From Myxococcales bacterium (lineage in GTDB: Bacteria; Myxococcota; Bradymonadia; UBA7976; UBA1532): DNA of 5,181 nt. The translations under genes and the position numbers were made by a program. This document shows positions 1 through 5,181 of this stretch, piece by piece (within the stretch, counting starts at the first letter, position 1; every line of letters starts with the position of its first letter). The notes beneath the pieces are model-generated. The model was given only the letters and a program-made list of their open reading frames with translations, was not told where the DNA came from and made no database searches. The stretch covers positions 1-5,181 of the forward strand of contig JAGQJJ010000350.1 in the NCBI GenBank assembly GCA_020430675.1, written 5' to 3'.

Positions 1-361
1 CAAAACCGGCCCAAGCGCGCTCGGCGCCCGGGCAGCAGCGGTGCAGCAAGTCGGGGCCGTGCGCGTCGTCGCGAGCCAGGTCGAGCAGGGCGCGGGCGCG
101 GGCGGTGGCGACGGCGGCGAGGCGCACGCCAAAGGCGCCCTCGCTTTGTGCCGCGGCGCGCATCGGGCCGAGCACATCTTCAAAGCGCCCGGCGGAGAGC
201 GCCTCGACGATCTCGTCCTTGTTGCGAAATTCGAGGTAGACGCTGCCGACCGCGATGCCCGCTTCACGGGCGACGTCGGCCATGCGCGCCTTGGCGATGC
301 CATGACAGGCAAAGAGCCGCGCGGCGGCCTCCAGGATCTGCTCGCGGCGCGCTTCAGCCAT
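1..361 (-). CDS. TetR/AcrR family transcriptional regulator, 3'-truncated by window edge
   Basis: I translated this by hand from the ATG at 361-359; the frame stays open for 120 codons to the window edge, so the C-terminus is missing. Residues 1-55 form a typical TetR DNA-binding domain: helix 1 (REQILEAAARLFACHG, about 6-21), then the helix-turn-helix MADVAREAGIAVGSVYLEF (27-45) and NKDEIVEAL (47-55). Residues 60-120 begin the helical ligand-binding domain, which varies between family members and gives no hint of the ligand; family members are usually about 190-210 residues. The start lies four bases after the aminotransferase stop, and no other in-frame ATG, GTG or TTG was seen just upstream. 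The Shine-Dalgarno is weak (GAGG only two bases from the ATG), which suits translational coupling to the upstream gene. The likely role is repressor of its own operon including the aminotransferase; this is inference from position. Two adjacent cysteines (C109-C110) are notable but unexplained. Confidence 0.9.
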   Translation of the reverse strand, partial: MAEARREQILEAAARLFACHGIAKARMADVAREAGIAVGSVYLEFRNKDEIVEALSAGRFEDVLGPMRAAAQSEGAFGVRLAAVATARARALLDLARDDAHGPDLLHRCCPGAERAWAGF

Positions 362-365
362 GGCC

Positions 366-1721
366 TCAGACCCGGCCGACCTCGGTGAAGGCCTGGTCGA
401 GCACGCCGAGCAGGAAATCGATGTCGGCGTCGGTGATGCAGAGCGGCGGCTTGATGCGCAGCACGTTGCCGAAGAAGCCGCCCTTGCCGATCAGCACGCC
501 GAGCTGCTTGCAGCGCTCGACGACGTCGGCGGTGGCGGGGCCGGCCGAGGCCTTGGTGGTGCGGTCGGTGACCAACTCGACGCCGGTCATCAGGCCCTTG
601 CCGCGCACGTCGCCGATGATCGCGTGCCGCTTCTGCAGGGCGCGCAGGCCCTCGTGCAGCCGGGCGCCCACGCGGCGGACGTGGCCCAGATAGTCTTCGT
701 CGAGCAGCACTTCGAGGCTGGCGAGGCCCTGAGCGCACGAGACCGGGTTGCCGGCGAAGGTGTTGAAGTGCACGCGCTTGGCGAGCGCGGCGGCGATGTC
801 GGAGCGGGTCACGACCGCCGAGAGCGGCACGCCGTTGCCGATGCCCTTGGCCATGGTGACGATGTCGGGCGTCACGCCATGGGCCTCGAAGCCCCAGAAA
901 TGCTCGCCGGTGCGCGCGAAGCCGGTCTGCACCTCGTCGGCAACGCACAGGCCGCCGGCCGCGCGCACCGCGGCGTAGACCGCTTGCAGGTAGCCGGGCG
1001 GCATCTCGACCACGCCGCCGACGCCCTGGATGGGTTCGGCGATGAAGCCGGCGACGTTGCCCGAGGTGCCATGGCGGATGAGATCGACGATGTCTTCGGC
1101 GTAGCGCGCGCCGGCCTGCGGGTCGTCGTAGCCGAAGGGCCCGTGGTAGCGGTTGGGCAGCCGCGCGTGGTGCACGCCGAAGCCGTGCGGCACCGGCTGC
1201 TTCCAGGTGCTATGCGCGGTCAGGCCCATCGCGGTCGGCGACACGCCGTGATAGCCGTTGCGCAGCGCGATGAAGTCATAATTGCCGGTGAAGCTGCGGG
1301 CCATGGTCATGGCCAGCTCATTGGCTTCGCTGCCGGTATTGAGGAAGTAGCAGACGTCGAGGCCCGCGGGCAGCGTATCGGCCAGTTTCTTGCCGAACTG
1401 GGCGATCTTGGGGTGCAGGTAGATCGTGGTGCCGTGCTGCAGGCGCTCCAGCTGATCGCGCGCAGCGGCAAGCACCTTGGGGTGGCCGTGGCCCGCGCTG
1501 ATGGTGGCGATGCCGGCAAAAGCGTCCAGATAGCGCCGCCCGGTCTCGTCGTAGAGGTACTGCATATGCCCCTCGACGATCATGATCGGCTCTCGATAGA
1601 AGGTGATCAGCGCCGGGGTCAGGTACTGGCGGCGCAGGTTGAGCACCTCTTCGCGGCTGGGCCCGTCATAGGGGCGCGGCTGGTGATCGCACTTCGGCAT
1701 GGGCGGGTGGACGACGGTCAT
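366..1721 (-). CDS. Class III PLP-dependent aminotransferase, AGXT2 (alanine-glyoxylate aminotransferase 2)-like
   Basis: This 451-residue protein is a complete fold-type I, class III (omega) aminotransferase. Visible landmarks are the PLP phosphate-binding loop GSEAN (130-134), the YHG motif (157-159) whose aromatic stacks on PLP, AEPIQG (228-233), ADEVQTGF with the pyridine-nitrogen Asp (D262), the Schiff-base lysine in MAKGIGNG (K292), and NTFAGNP with the phosphate-contacting Thr (T321). From memory, the match to mammalian AGXT2 is close along the whole length, including the N-terminal KCD...P..Y segment (10-18), DIVTMAKGIGNG and GDVRGKGLM (370-378). That family transfers amino groups from alanine, beta-aminoisobutyrate or methylated arginines to glyoxylate or pyruvate; the exact substrate here cannot be read from sequence. 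The ATG at 1721 has a good Shine-Dalgarno, AGAGGAG at 1736-1730, eight bases upstream. It is followed after four bases by a TetR gene. Other class III enzymes (beta-alanine-pyruvate, 4-aminobutyrate) are less likely but possible. No N-terminal targeting signal is present, so it is probably cytoplasmic. Confidence 0.93.
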   Translation of the reverse strand: MTVVHPPMPKCDHQPRPYDGPSREEVLNLRRQYLTPALITFYREPIMIVEGHMQYLYDETGRRYLDAFAGIATISAGHGHPKVLAAARDQLERLQHGTTIYLHPKIAQFGKKLADTLPAGLDVCYFLNTGSEANELAMTMARSFTGNYDFIALRNGYHGVSPTAMGLTAHSTWKQPVPHGFGVHHARLPNRYHGPFGYDDPQAGARYAEDIVDLIRHGTSGNVAGFIAEPIQGVGGVVEMPPGYLQAVYAAVRAAGGLCVADEVQTGFARTGEHFWGFEAHGVTPDIVTMAKGIGNGVPLSAVVTRSDIAAALAKRVHFNTFAGNPVSCAQGLASLEVLLDEDYLGHVRRVGARLHEGLRALQKRHAIIGDVRGKGLMTGVELVTDRTTKASAGPATADVVERCKQLGVLIGKGGFFGNVLRIKPPLCITDADIDFLLGVLDQAFTEVGRV

Positions 1722-1729
1722 CGGCGTGG

Positions 1730-1736
1730 CTCCTCT
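1730..1736 (-). promoter_or_regulatory. Ribosome binding site of the aminotransferase gene
   Basis: On the minus strand the sequence reads AGAGGAG, eight bases before the ATG at 1721. This purine-rich match to the anti-Shine-Dalgarno sequence favours the ATG at 1721 over the next in-frame Met (codon 8, at 1700). Confidence 0.7.
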
Positions 1737-1751
1737 GTTTGAGCGGCCGAC

Positions 1752-1780
1752 AGTAGACCCGGCTTTGCGCGGGCTGACAA
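1752..1780 (-). promoter_or_regulatory. Candidate sigma70-type promoter for the aminotransferase-TetR unit
   Basis: In the 75-base gap between the lipoprotein stop and the aminotransferase start, the minus strand carries TTGTCA (1780-1775; five of six matches to the -35 consensus), a 17-base spacer, and TCTACT (1757-1752; four of six matches to TATAAT). Initiation would fall near 1745, leaving a leader of about 25 bases that includes the Shine-Dalgarno. The spacing is ideal, but hexamers this degenerate occur by chance in GC-rich DNA. The main support is position, in the only sizeable gap in the window and ahead of a unit ending in a regulator gene. Confidence 0.35.
1756..1775. other. Small GC-rich imperfect inverted repeat in the intergenic gap
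   Basis: CCCG and CGGG arms (1758-1761 and 1770-1773) can pair, with further GC pairs inside around a short loop if one base is bulged, and AG/CT extension outside. No T-run follows on the minus strand, so it is a poor intrinsic terminator. It lies within the spacer of the candidate promoter, where a repressor site would be effective, but its symmetry is weak (only the outer four bases of each arm match without bulges). Confidence 0.25.
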
Positions 1781-1796
1781 GGGGTTCGGCGCGCGG

Positions 1797-3305
1797 TCAG
1801 GGGTCGGCGACGAGCACGAACATGAACTCGCCGGCTTGGGGGCCTTGGGCGTTGACGAAGGTGTCGAGCGAGAAGTACCAGGTGCCGGGGTCGAGGCTGA
1901 CGCGCATGCCGGTGTGGGCGCGGTTGAGGCAGGTCTGCGGGTCGGTGGGATCGCCGAGCAGGTGCACGTCGATGTCGACCGAGCCGCGGTCGATGACATA
2001 GACGCGGAGCTGGGCGGGCTGGTCGAGGTCGAGGCGATAGATGAACTCGCCGCCGGATTCATCCTGCGGGGCGTCGCAGCCCGGGTAGACGTCGAGCGCC
2101 GATTGCGGCGCCATGCGGGTGTCGCGCACGTCGGCGTAGGGCAGGGCGGTCACGCGGATGGGATCGGCGGCGGTGCCCGCGTAGGTCTGCTCGGGCTGGG
2201 GCGGATCGAAGGCGTCTTCGCCCAGCACCGCGATGCGGCGGGCGCGGTCGAGGGCCTGCAAGGTGATGAGATTGCGGATGTTATAGCCGTAGCTGAGCCC
2301 CTCGTCGGTGAACACGCAGGCGGCGAGGCCGCCGTCGCGAAACGCGCTGGGGTGCAGCATGTCATCGCCCAGGCCATGGTCGGGCAGCGGCAGCAACTCG
2401 CGGTAGAAGTCGATGAAGGGGATCTGGCGGCTCTCGGCGACGCCGCGCACGACGGCGTTGTAGGAAGGCACCAGCGCGTCGGAGTCGGCGTTGTCGTCGC
2501 GGGGCATGACCGAGCTGATCACCGGGATGATGCCTTGCTCGGTCAGGGTGTCGACCAGGGTGAGCAGGTTGCCGCCATAGCGATCGATGTCACGCTGTTC
2601 GATGTCATTGGTGCCATACATGATGACTGCAAAGCGCGGGTCGATGGCATCGACCTCTTGTTGCAACGGACTGGGATCGCCCGAGATGGCGGCGCCGGCG
2701 CTCCAGCCCACCGTGGCGCAGAGGCTGGTTCGCGAGAAGGGGTCGTCGCCGGCCGCGTCGCCCGCGCGGAAGGCATCGAGCGTGGGTTGCAAGGCATCGC
2801 GGCCGTCGAGGTCGATGCGATTGCCGCCGAAGCAGTGCAGAAACGCGAGGCTGGCGGTGGCCGAGGCGCCGACCTTGGCGAAGACGTCATCCTGATGCGG
2901 GGCGCGGTCGGCGATGGCGCGCAGGTTGGCGGCGACGTGAGGCGTGATCGGTGATTGCGTCTGGTCGGTGGGATAGCGCGCCGGGCCTTCCACGGGGGCG
3001 GCGTCGGGTTCGGGGGCCGCGTCGACGTCGATGGCGGCGTCGGGCTCGGCGTCGATCTCGACGATGGCATCGGCCGCGACGGCGTCGGCCTCCATGTCGG
3101 CTTCGATGGCGACGTCAGCGCCCGAGTCGGGCTGCGGCGCTGCGTCTTCACCCACGCCCTGGTCGAGCGCGAGGCCGCGGTCGCGCTGCGCCATGTCGAC
3201 CTGCCCGATCACATTGAGGTCGGGCGCTTCGGTCTCCGGGTCGTTTGCGTCGTCACACGCCACGAAGGCGAGGCTCAAAGCCATTGCCAATGCCATGCGC
3301 ACCAT
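1797..3305 (-). CDS. Secreted SGNH/GDSL-type hydrolase lipoprotein with C-terminal PPC-like domain
   Basis: The 502-residue protein starts with a lipoprotein signal (MVRMALAMALSLAFVAC, lipidated Cys at 17). A low-complexity acidic linker rich in Asp, Ala, Pro and Glu follows (about 50-105). An SGNH hydrolase domain spans about 125-360: block I is GAS (146-148) with the presumed nucleophile S148, block III is GTND (231-234) supplying the oxyanion Asn, and block V is D-M-L-H (D315 and H318) completing the triad. Residues about 405-502 look like a beta-sandwich of the bacterial pre-peptidase C-terminal (PPC) type: an alternating strand pattern with D-I-D-V-H-L and LDPGTWYFSLD. The family hydrolyses esters, often O-acetyl or acyl groups on glycans or lipids; the substrate here is unknown. 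The expected site is the periplasm or cell surface, lipid-anchored. The ATG at 3305 is chosen because GGGAGG sits five bases upstream and the signal peptide begins there; the longer in-frame version would put a basic, non-signal extension in front. The gene lies 29 bases after dprE2, probably on the same transcript. Oddities: block I is GAS rather than GDS, and the lipobox has Phe at -3. Confidence 0.88.
   Translation of the reverse strand: MVRMALAMALSLAFVACDDANDPETEAPDLNVIGQVDMAQRDRGLALDQGVGEDAAPQPDSGADVAIEADMEADAVAADAIVEIDAEPDAAIDVDAAPEPDAAPVEGPARYPTDQTQSPITPHVAANLRAIADRAPHQDDVFAKVGASATASLAFLHCFGGNRIDLDGRDALQPTLDAFRAGDAAGDDPFSRTSLCATVGWSAGAAISGDPSPLQQEVDAIDPRFAVIMYGTNDIEQRDIDRYGGNLLTLVDTLTEQGIIPVISSVMPRDDNADSDALVPSYNAVVRGVAESRQIPFIDFYRELLPLPDHGLGDDMLHPSAFRDGGLAACVFTDEGLSYGYNIRNLITLQALDRARRIAVLGEDAFDPPQPEQTYAGTAADPIRVTALPYADVRDTRMAPQSALDVYPGCDAPQDESGGEFIYRLDLDQPAQLRVYVIDRGSVDIDVHLLGDPTDPQTCLNRAHTGMRVSLDPGTWYFSLDTFVNAQGPQAGEFMFVLVADP
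2991..3158 (-). repeat. Low-complexity Asp/Ala/Pro/Glu linker-coding tract
   Basis: This part of the lipoprotein gene encodes about 56 residues (50-105) with recurring short units such as DAAP, EPDA, IDAEPDAA and DVDAAPEP. The DNA is correspondingly repetitive in GTC/GGC/GAT-type codons. It is probably a flexible, strongly negative spacer that holds the hydrolase domain away from the lipid anchor. Tracts like this are common in envelope lipoproteins of Myxococcota-like bacteria. They tend to vary in length between strains by slippage. Confidence 0.6.
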
Positions 3306-3310
3306 CGTCG

Positions 3311-3316
3311 CCTCCC
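3311..3316 (-). promoter_or_regulatory. Ribosome binding site deciding the lipoprotein start
   Basis: GGGAGG on the minus strand lies five bases before the ATG at 3305. It supports that start, which begins exactly at the signal peptide, over the in-frame upstream Met at 3440 and the internal Met at 3296, which would be 14 bases away. Confidence 0.7.
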
Positions 3317-3334
3317 TGCCGGTGGCTGCTTGGA

Positions 3335-4069
3335 TCAGAGCGACAGCCGCTTGAAGACGCCTTCGGGCACCGCGCGGATCACGCCCATGATGCCGCGCCA
3401 GAAGCGGGGCAGGTAGACGTCGTCTTCGCCGTGCTGCCACGCCGCATAGAGCGCTGCGCTGATGCGCTCGGGCGAGGCGATGGGGATGCCGGTGCTCAGC
3501 CCGAAGGTCATGCGCGTATCGACGAAGCCGAGGCGCACCGTCATGACTTTGACGCTCTGGCCGAACAGGCGATTGCGCAGGCCCTGCAAATACAGCGTGA
3601 AGGCGCCCTTGGCGCTGCCATAGATGTAATTGCTTTGACGCCCGCGGTCGCCGGCGACCGAGGTGATGCCGATGATGGCGCCGCGGCCGCGCGGGCCGAG
3701 GCGGGCGGCGAGCGCCTCGCAGACGCTGACCGCTCCGGTGTAGTTGATGTCGATGACCTTGTGGGCCTGGTTGAAGTCGGCCTGCGAGGTCTCTTGGTCG
3801 CCCATCTCGCCGAACGCAAGCACCGCGACCTCGATGGCGCCGACGGCGGCTTCGACGCGGTCGAGCAACGCGGCGTGGCCGTCGAAGTCGGTGGCGTCGA
3901 ACGCGCCGGCCTGCGCTTCGGCCTGGTGGCGGATGCGCACGTCAGCGGCGATGCGCTCCGCTTCGGCGACGTCGCGGGCGGCCACGTAGACCGGGTGACC
4001 GGCTTCGGCGAAGCGGTGGGCGATCTGCTGGCCGATGCGCGAGGTGGCGCCGAGGATGAGCACGCTCAT
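3335..4069 (-). CDS. dprE2: DprE2-like short-chain dehydrogenase (decaprenylphosphoryl-2-keto-pentose reductase)
   Basis: The 244-residue protein is a classical SDR. It has the NAD(P)H-binding motif GATSRIG (7-13), the structural Asn in the INY motif (N109), the catalytic Ser (S137) and the Y-x-x-x-K pair in YGSAK (Y150, K154). Features matching mycobacterial DprE2 (Rv3791), as I recall it, include VAVLAFGEMGD (81-91), the INYTGAVSV segment (108-116), and above all the C-terminal tail with RFWRGIMGVIRAVP and VFKRLSL, which ordinary SDRs lack. DprE2 reduces the 2-keto intermediate made by DprE1 to decaprenylphosphoryl-arabinose using NADH or NADPH, at the cytoplasmic membrane. The tail's hydrophobic and basic character fits a membrane-associated substrate. 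The ATG at 4069 lies one base after the DprE1 stop, and GGGGGA five bases upstream falls in the last codons of dprE1, so translation is probably coupled. An in-frame extension to 4189 overlaps dprE1 and has no family similarity. The exact prenyl-pentose used here is inferred. Confidence 0.88.
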   Translation of the reverse strand: MSVLILGATSRIGQQIAHRFAEAGHPVYVAARDVAEAERIAADVRIRHQAEAQAGAFDATDFDGHAALLDRVEAAVGAIEVAVLAFGEMGDQETSQADFNQAHKVIDINYTGAVSVCEALAARLGPRGRGAIIGITSVAGDRGRQSNYIYGSAKGAFTLYLQGLRNRLFGQSVKVMTVRLGFVDTRMTFGLSTGIPIASPERISAALYAAWQHGEDDVYLPRFWRGIMGVIRAVPEGVFKRLSL

Positions 4070-4070
4070 G

Positions 4071-5181
4071 TCATTCCCCCGACAGGCCGAGCCGGCGCCC
4101 GAGGGCCGACTGGAAGACATGGTCGGGATCCCAATGGTCGCGCACGGCCTTCCAGCGTTCCCACTCGGGGTACATGCGGCGGAAGACATCGCGCGGCAGG
4201 CGGGCGTCCTTGCCCAGATAGACGCGGCCGCCAGCGTCGGCGACGAGCGCGTCGAGGCGTTCGAGCAGCGCGAGCAGCGGGGCGCCGAAGTTGGGGAAGT
4301 CGAGCGCGAGCAGCGCGCCGGGCGTGGGGAACGACAGGCCGCCGTGGCTGCGGTCGCCGAACTCCTTGATGACCGTCAGAAACGAGGGCATGCCGCTGTG
4401 GGTGATCTCGTTGAGCACCGCGCGCAGGGCGTCGTGGGCAGCTGCGGGCGGCACCGAGAGCTGGTATTGCAGCATGCCGCGCTTGCCGTAGCCGCGGTTC
4501 CAGTCGCGCACGAAGTCGAGCGGGAAGAAGTACGGGCCGTAGGGCACCACGACTTCGCGGCGGCCGCGTGGGTGCTTGCGGAAATATGCCTCATTGAAGA
4601 GGCGCATGGTCACGCGGTTCATCAGCCAATCGGGCAGGTCGAAGGGCACCGCGAGCACGGGTTCGAGGGCATCGGTCAGGCGGCCGAGCGGATCGGGCGA
4701 GGCTTCGCGGCCGGCGGGCGCGTGGCGGCCGCGCATCAGGATGCCGCGGCCGAGCGCGGGGCCGCTGGCGACCGAGTCGAGCCAGCCGACGACATGGGTC
4801 GCCGAGGCGCTCTCGCGGCTGACCTCGAAGAAGCCGTCCAGGTCTTCGAAGCGGATGGACGCCATCTCGACCAGCTCGCTCTCGACGCGGGTGAGCTGCA
4901 TCTCGGCGCTGAGGATGATGCCGGTCAGGCCCAGGCCGCCGACGGTGGCCCAGAACAGGTCGGGCGTGGCCTCGCGGTCGCACGCGATGATGTCGCCGCT
5001 GGCGGTCAGGATCTGCATGCGGCGGACGTGGTCGCAGAACGAGCCGTCGACGTGGTGGTTCTTGCCGTGGATGTCGTTGGCGATGGCGCCGCCGACGGTG
5101 ACATGCCACGTGCCGGGCACGACGGCGGGGAAGAAGCCGCGCGGCAGGAAGGTCTCGATCAGCTCGCGGATCGACACGCCG
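4071..5181 (-). CDS. dprE1: DprE1-like FAD-dependent decaprenylphosphoryl-ribose oxidase, 5'-truncated by window edge
   Basis: The frame is open from the window edge to TGA at 4073-4071, giving 369 residues. The GTG at 5177 is an internal Val: it aligns without gaps near residue 96 of M. tuberculosis DprE1 (461 residues), so about 95 residues lie outside. Numbering from that Val as 1, the FAD-binding (PCMH/VAO-type) half shows PGTWHVTVGGAIA (21-33), DIHGKNHH (35-42) and FWATVGGLGLTGII (75-88). The substrate-binding half shows WNRGYG (226-231), LQYQ (236-239), LSFPTPG (281-287), and LGKDAR (321-326) with K323 at the position of the catalytic-site Lys418. The mycobacterial enzyme oxidises the C2 hydroxyl of decaprenylphosphoryl-ribose to a ketone as the first half of epimerisation to the arabinose donor. 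Ala291 replaces the drug-reactive Cys387, and Asn34 replaces Cys129. The dprE2-like gene follows after one base, which strongly supports the assignment over a generic sugar-lactone oxidase. Recognition is from remembered family sequence, not a search. Confidence 0.92.
   Translation of the reverse strand, partial: GVSIRELIETFLPRGFFPAVVPGTWHVTVGGAIANDIHGKNHHVDGSFCDHVRRMQILTASGDIIACDREATPDLFWATVGGLGLTGIILSAEMQLTRVESELVEMASIRFEDLDGFFEVSRESASATHVVGWLDSVASGPALGRGILMRGRHAPAGREASPDPLGRLTDALEPVLAVPFDLPDWLMNRVTMRLFNEAYFRKHPRGRREVVVPYGPYFFPLDFVRDWNRGYGKRGMLQYQLSVPPAAAHDALRAVLNEITHSGMPSFLTVIKEFGDRSHGGLSFPTPGALLALDFPNFGAPLLALLERLDALVADAGGRVYLGKDARLPRDVFRRMYPEWERWKAVRDHWDPDHVFQSALGRRLGLSGE
4075..4080 (-). 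promoter_or_regulatory. Ribosome binding site of dprE2, inside the dprE1 3' end
   Basis: GGGGGA on the minus strand overlaps the last sense codons of dprE1 and lies five bases before the dprE2 ATG at 4069. The arrangement TGA-C-ATG would let ribosomes finishing dprE1 restart on dprE2, keeping the two enzymes in a fixed ratio. Confidence 0.6.

Noticed and set aside
360..1742. 460-codon open frame on the plus strand opposite the aminotransferase
   Set aside because: Its translation is Ala/Gly/Val/Asp-rich with no recognisable motif and mirrors the aminotransferase. It is the expected antisense shadow in high-GC DNA.
1756..1775. Intrinsic terminator after the lipoprotein gene
   Set aside because: The stem is short and bulged, and no T-run follows on the transcribed strand. 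Kept only as a weak inverted repeat.
1836..2954. 372-codon plus-strand open frame opposite the lipoprotein
   Set aside because: Low-complexity translation without domain signatures. The minus strand has a lipobox, catalytic blocks and a good ribosome binding site.
3306..3440. In-frame N-terminal extension of the lipoprotein
   Set aside because: It overlaps the dprE2 3' end, encodes an Arg-rich stretch that would bury the signal peptide, and lacks the Shine-Dalgarno found before 3305.
4070..4189. In-frame N-terminal extension of dprE2
   Set aside because: It overlaps dprE1 coding sequence and places 40 unrelated residues ahead of the nucleotide-binding strand. The ATG at 4069 has a well-spaced ribosome binding site.
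3245..4369. 374-codon plus-strand open frame across dprE2 and the ends of its neighbours
   Set aside because: It crosses three well-supported minus-strand genes and its C-terminus is Arg/Gly-rich nonsense. No family resemblance.
5175..5177. GTG as a start codon for the DprE1-like protein
   Set aside because: The frame continues upstream to the window edge, and the codon corresponds to an internal Val within the FAD-binding domain (AGV-N/S-L/I region).

Overview
The window is GC-rich throughout, with strong G/C bias at third codon positions, and nearly every base is coding. All five genes lie on the minus strand, so they are transcribed from the high-coordinate end towards base 1. The lipoprotein, with its long Asp/Ala/Pro/Glu linker between lipobox and enzyme domain, is of a style common in Myxococcota and related former deltaproteobacteria (Bradymonadota, Polyangia and similar). 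That placement is inference: no rRNA or other marker gene is present.

Layout in order of transcription: (1) 5181-4071, the C-terminal three quarters of a DprE1-like FAD oxidase, whose N-terminus lies beyond the window; (2) 4069-3335, a DprE2-like short-chain dehydrogenase starting one base after the DprE1 stop; (3) 3305-1797, an SGNH/GDSL-type hydrolase lipoprotein with a C-terminal beta-sandwich domain, 29 bases further on; (4) 1721-366, a class III PLP aminotransferase of the AGXT2 (alanine-glyoxylate aminotransferase 2) type, after a 75-base gap that holds a plausible sigma70-type promoter; (5) 361-1, the first 120 residues of a TetR/AcrR regulator, starting four bases after the aminotransferase stop and cut by the window edge. 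No gene-free stretch is longer than 75 bases, and I saw no RNA gene, mobile element or CRISPR array.

The window appears to hold two functional units. The upstream one is a dprE1-dprE2 pair. In mycobacteria these two enzymes epimerise decaprenylphosphoryl-ribose at C2 to decaprenylphosphoryl-arabinose (DPA), the lipid donor of D-arabinofuranose. A secreted hydrolase follows closely enough to share the transcript. Together they suggest that this probably Gram-negative organism makes a polyprenyl-phosphate pentose donor for a surface glycan or glycoprotein, with an envelope esterase possibly acting on the product. The downstream unit, aminotransferase plus TetR, looks like a separately promoted and perhaps self-regulated amino acid catabolic pair.

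Points most worth following: the DprE1/DprE2 pair outside its best-known actinobacterial setting; an Ala at the position of the mycobacterial drug-reactive Cys387; and the unusual GAS catalytic block and lipobox of the co-located SGNH lipoprotein.
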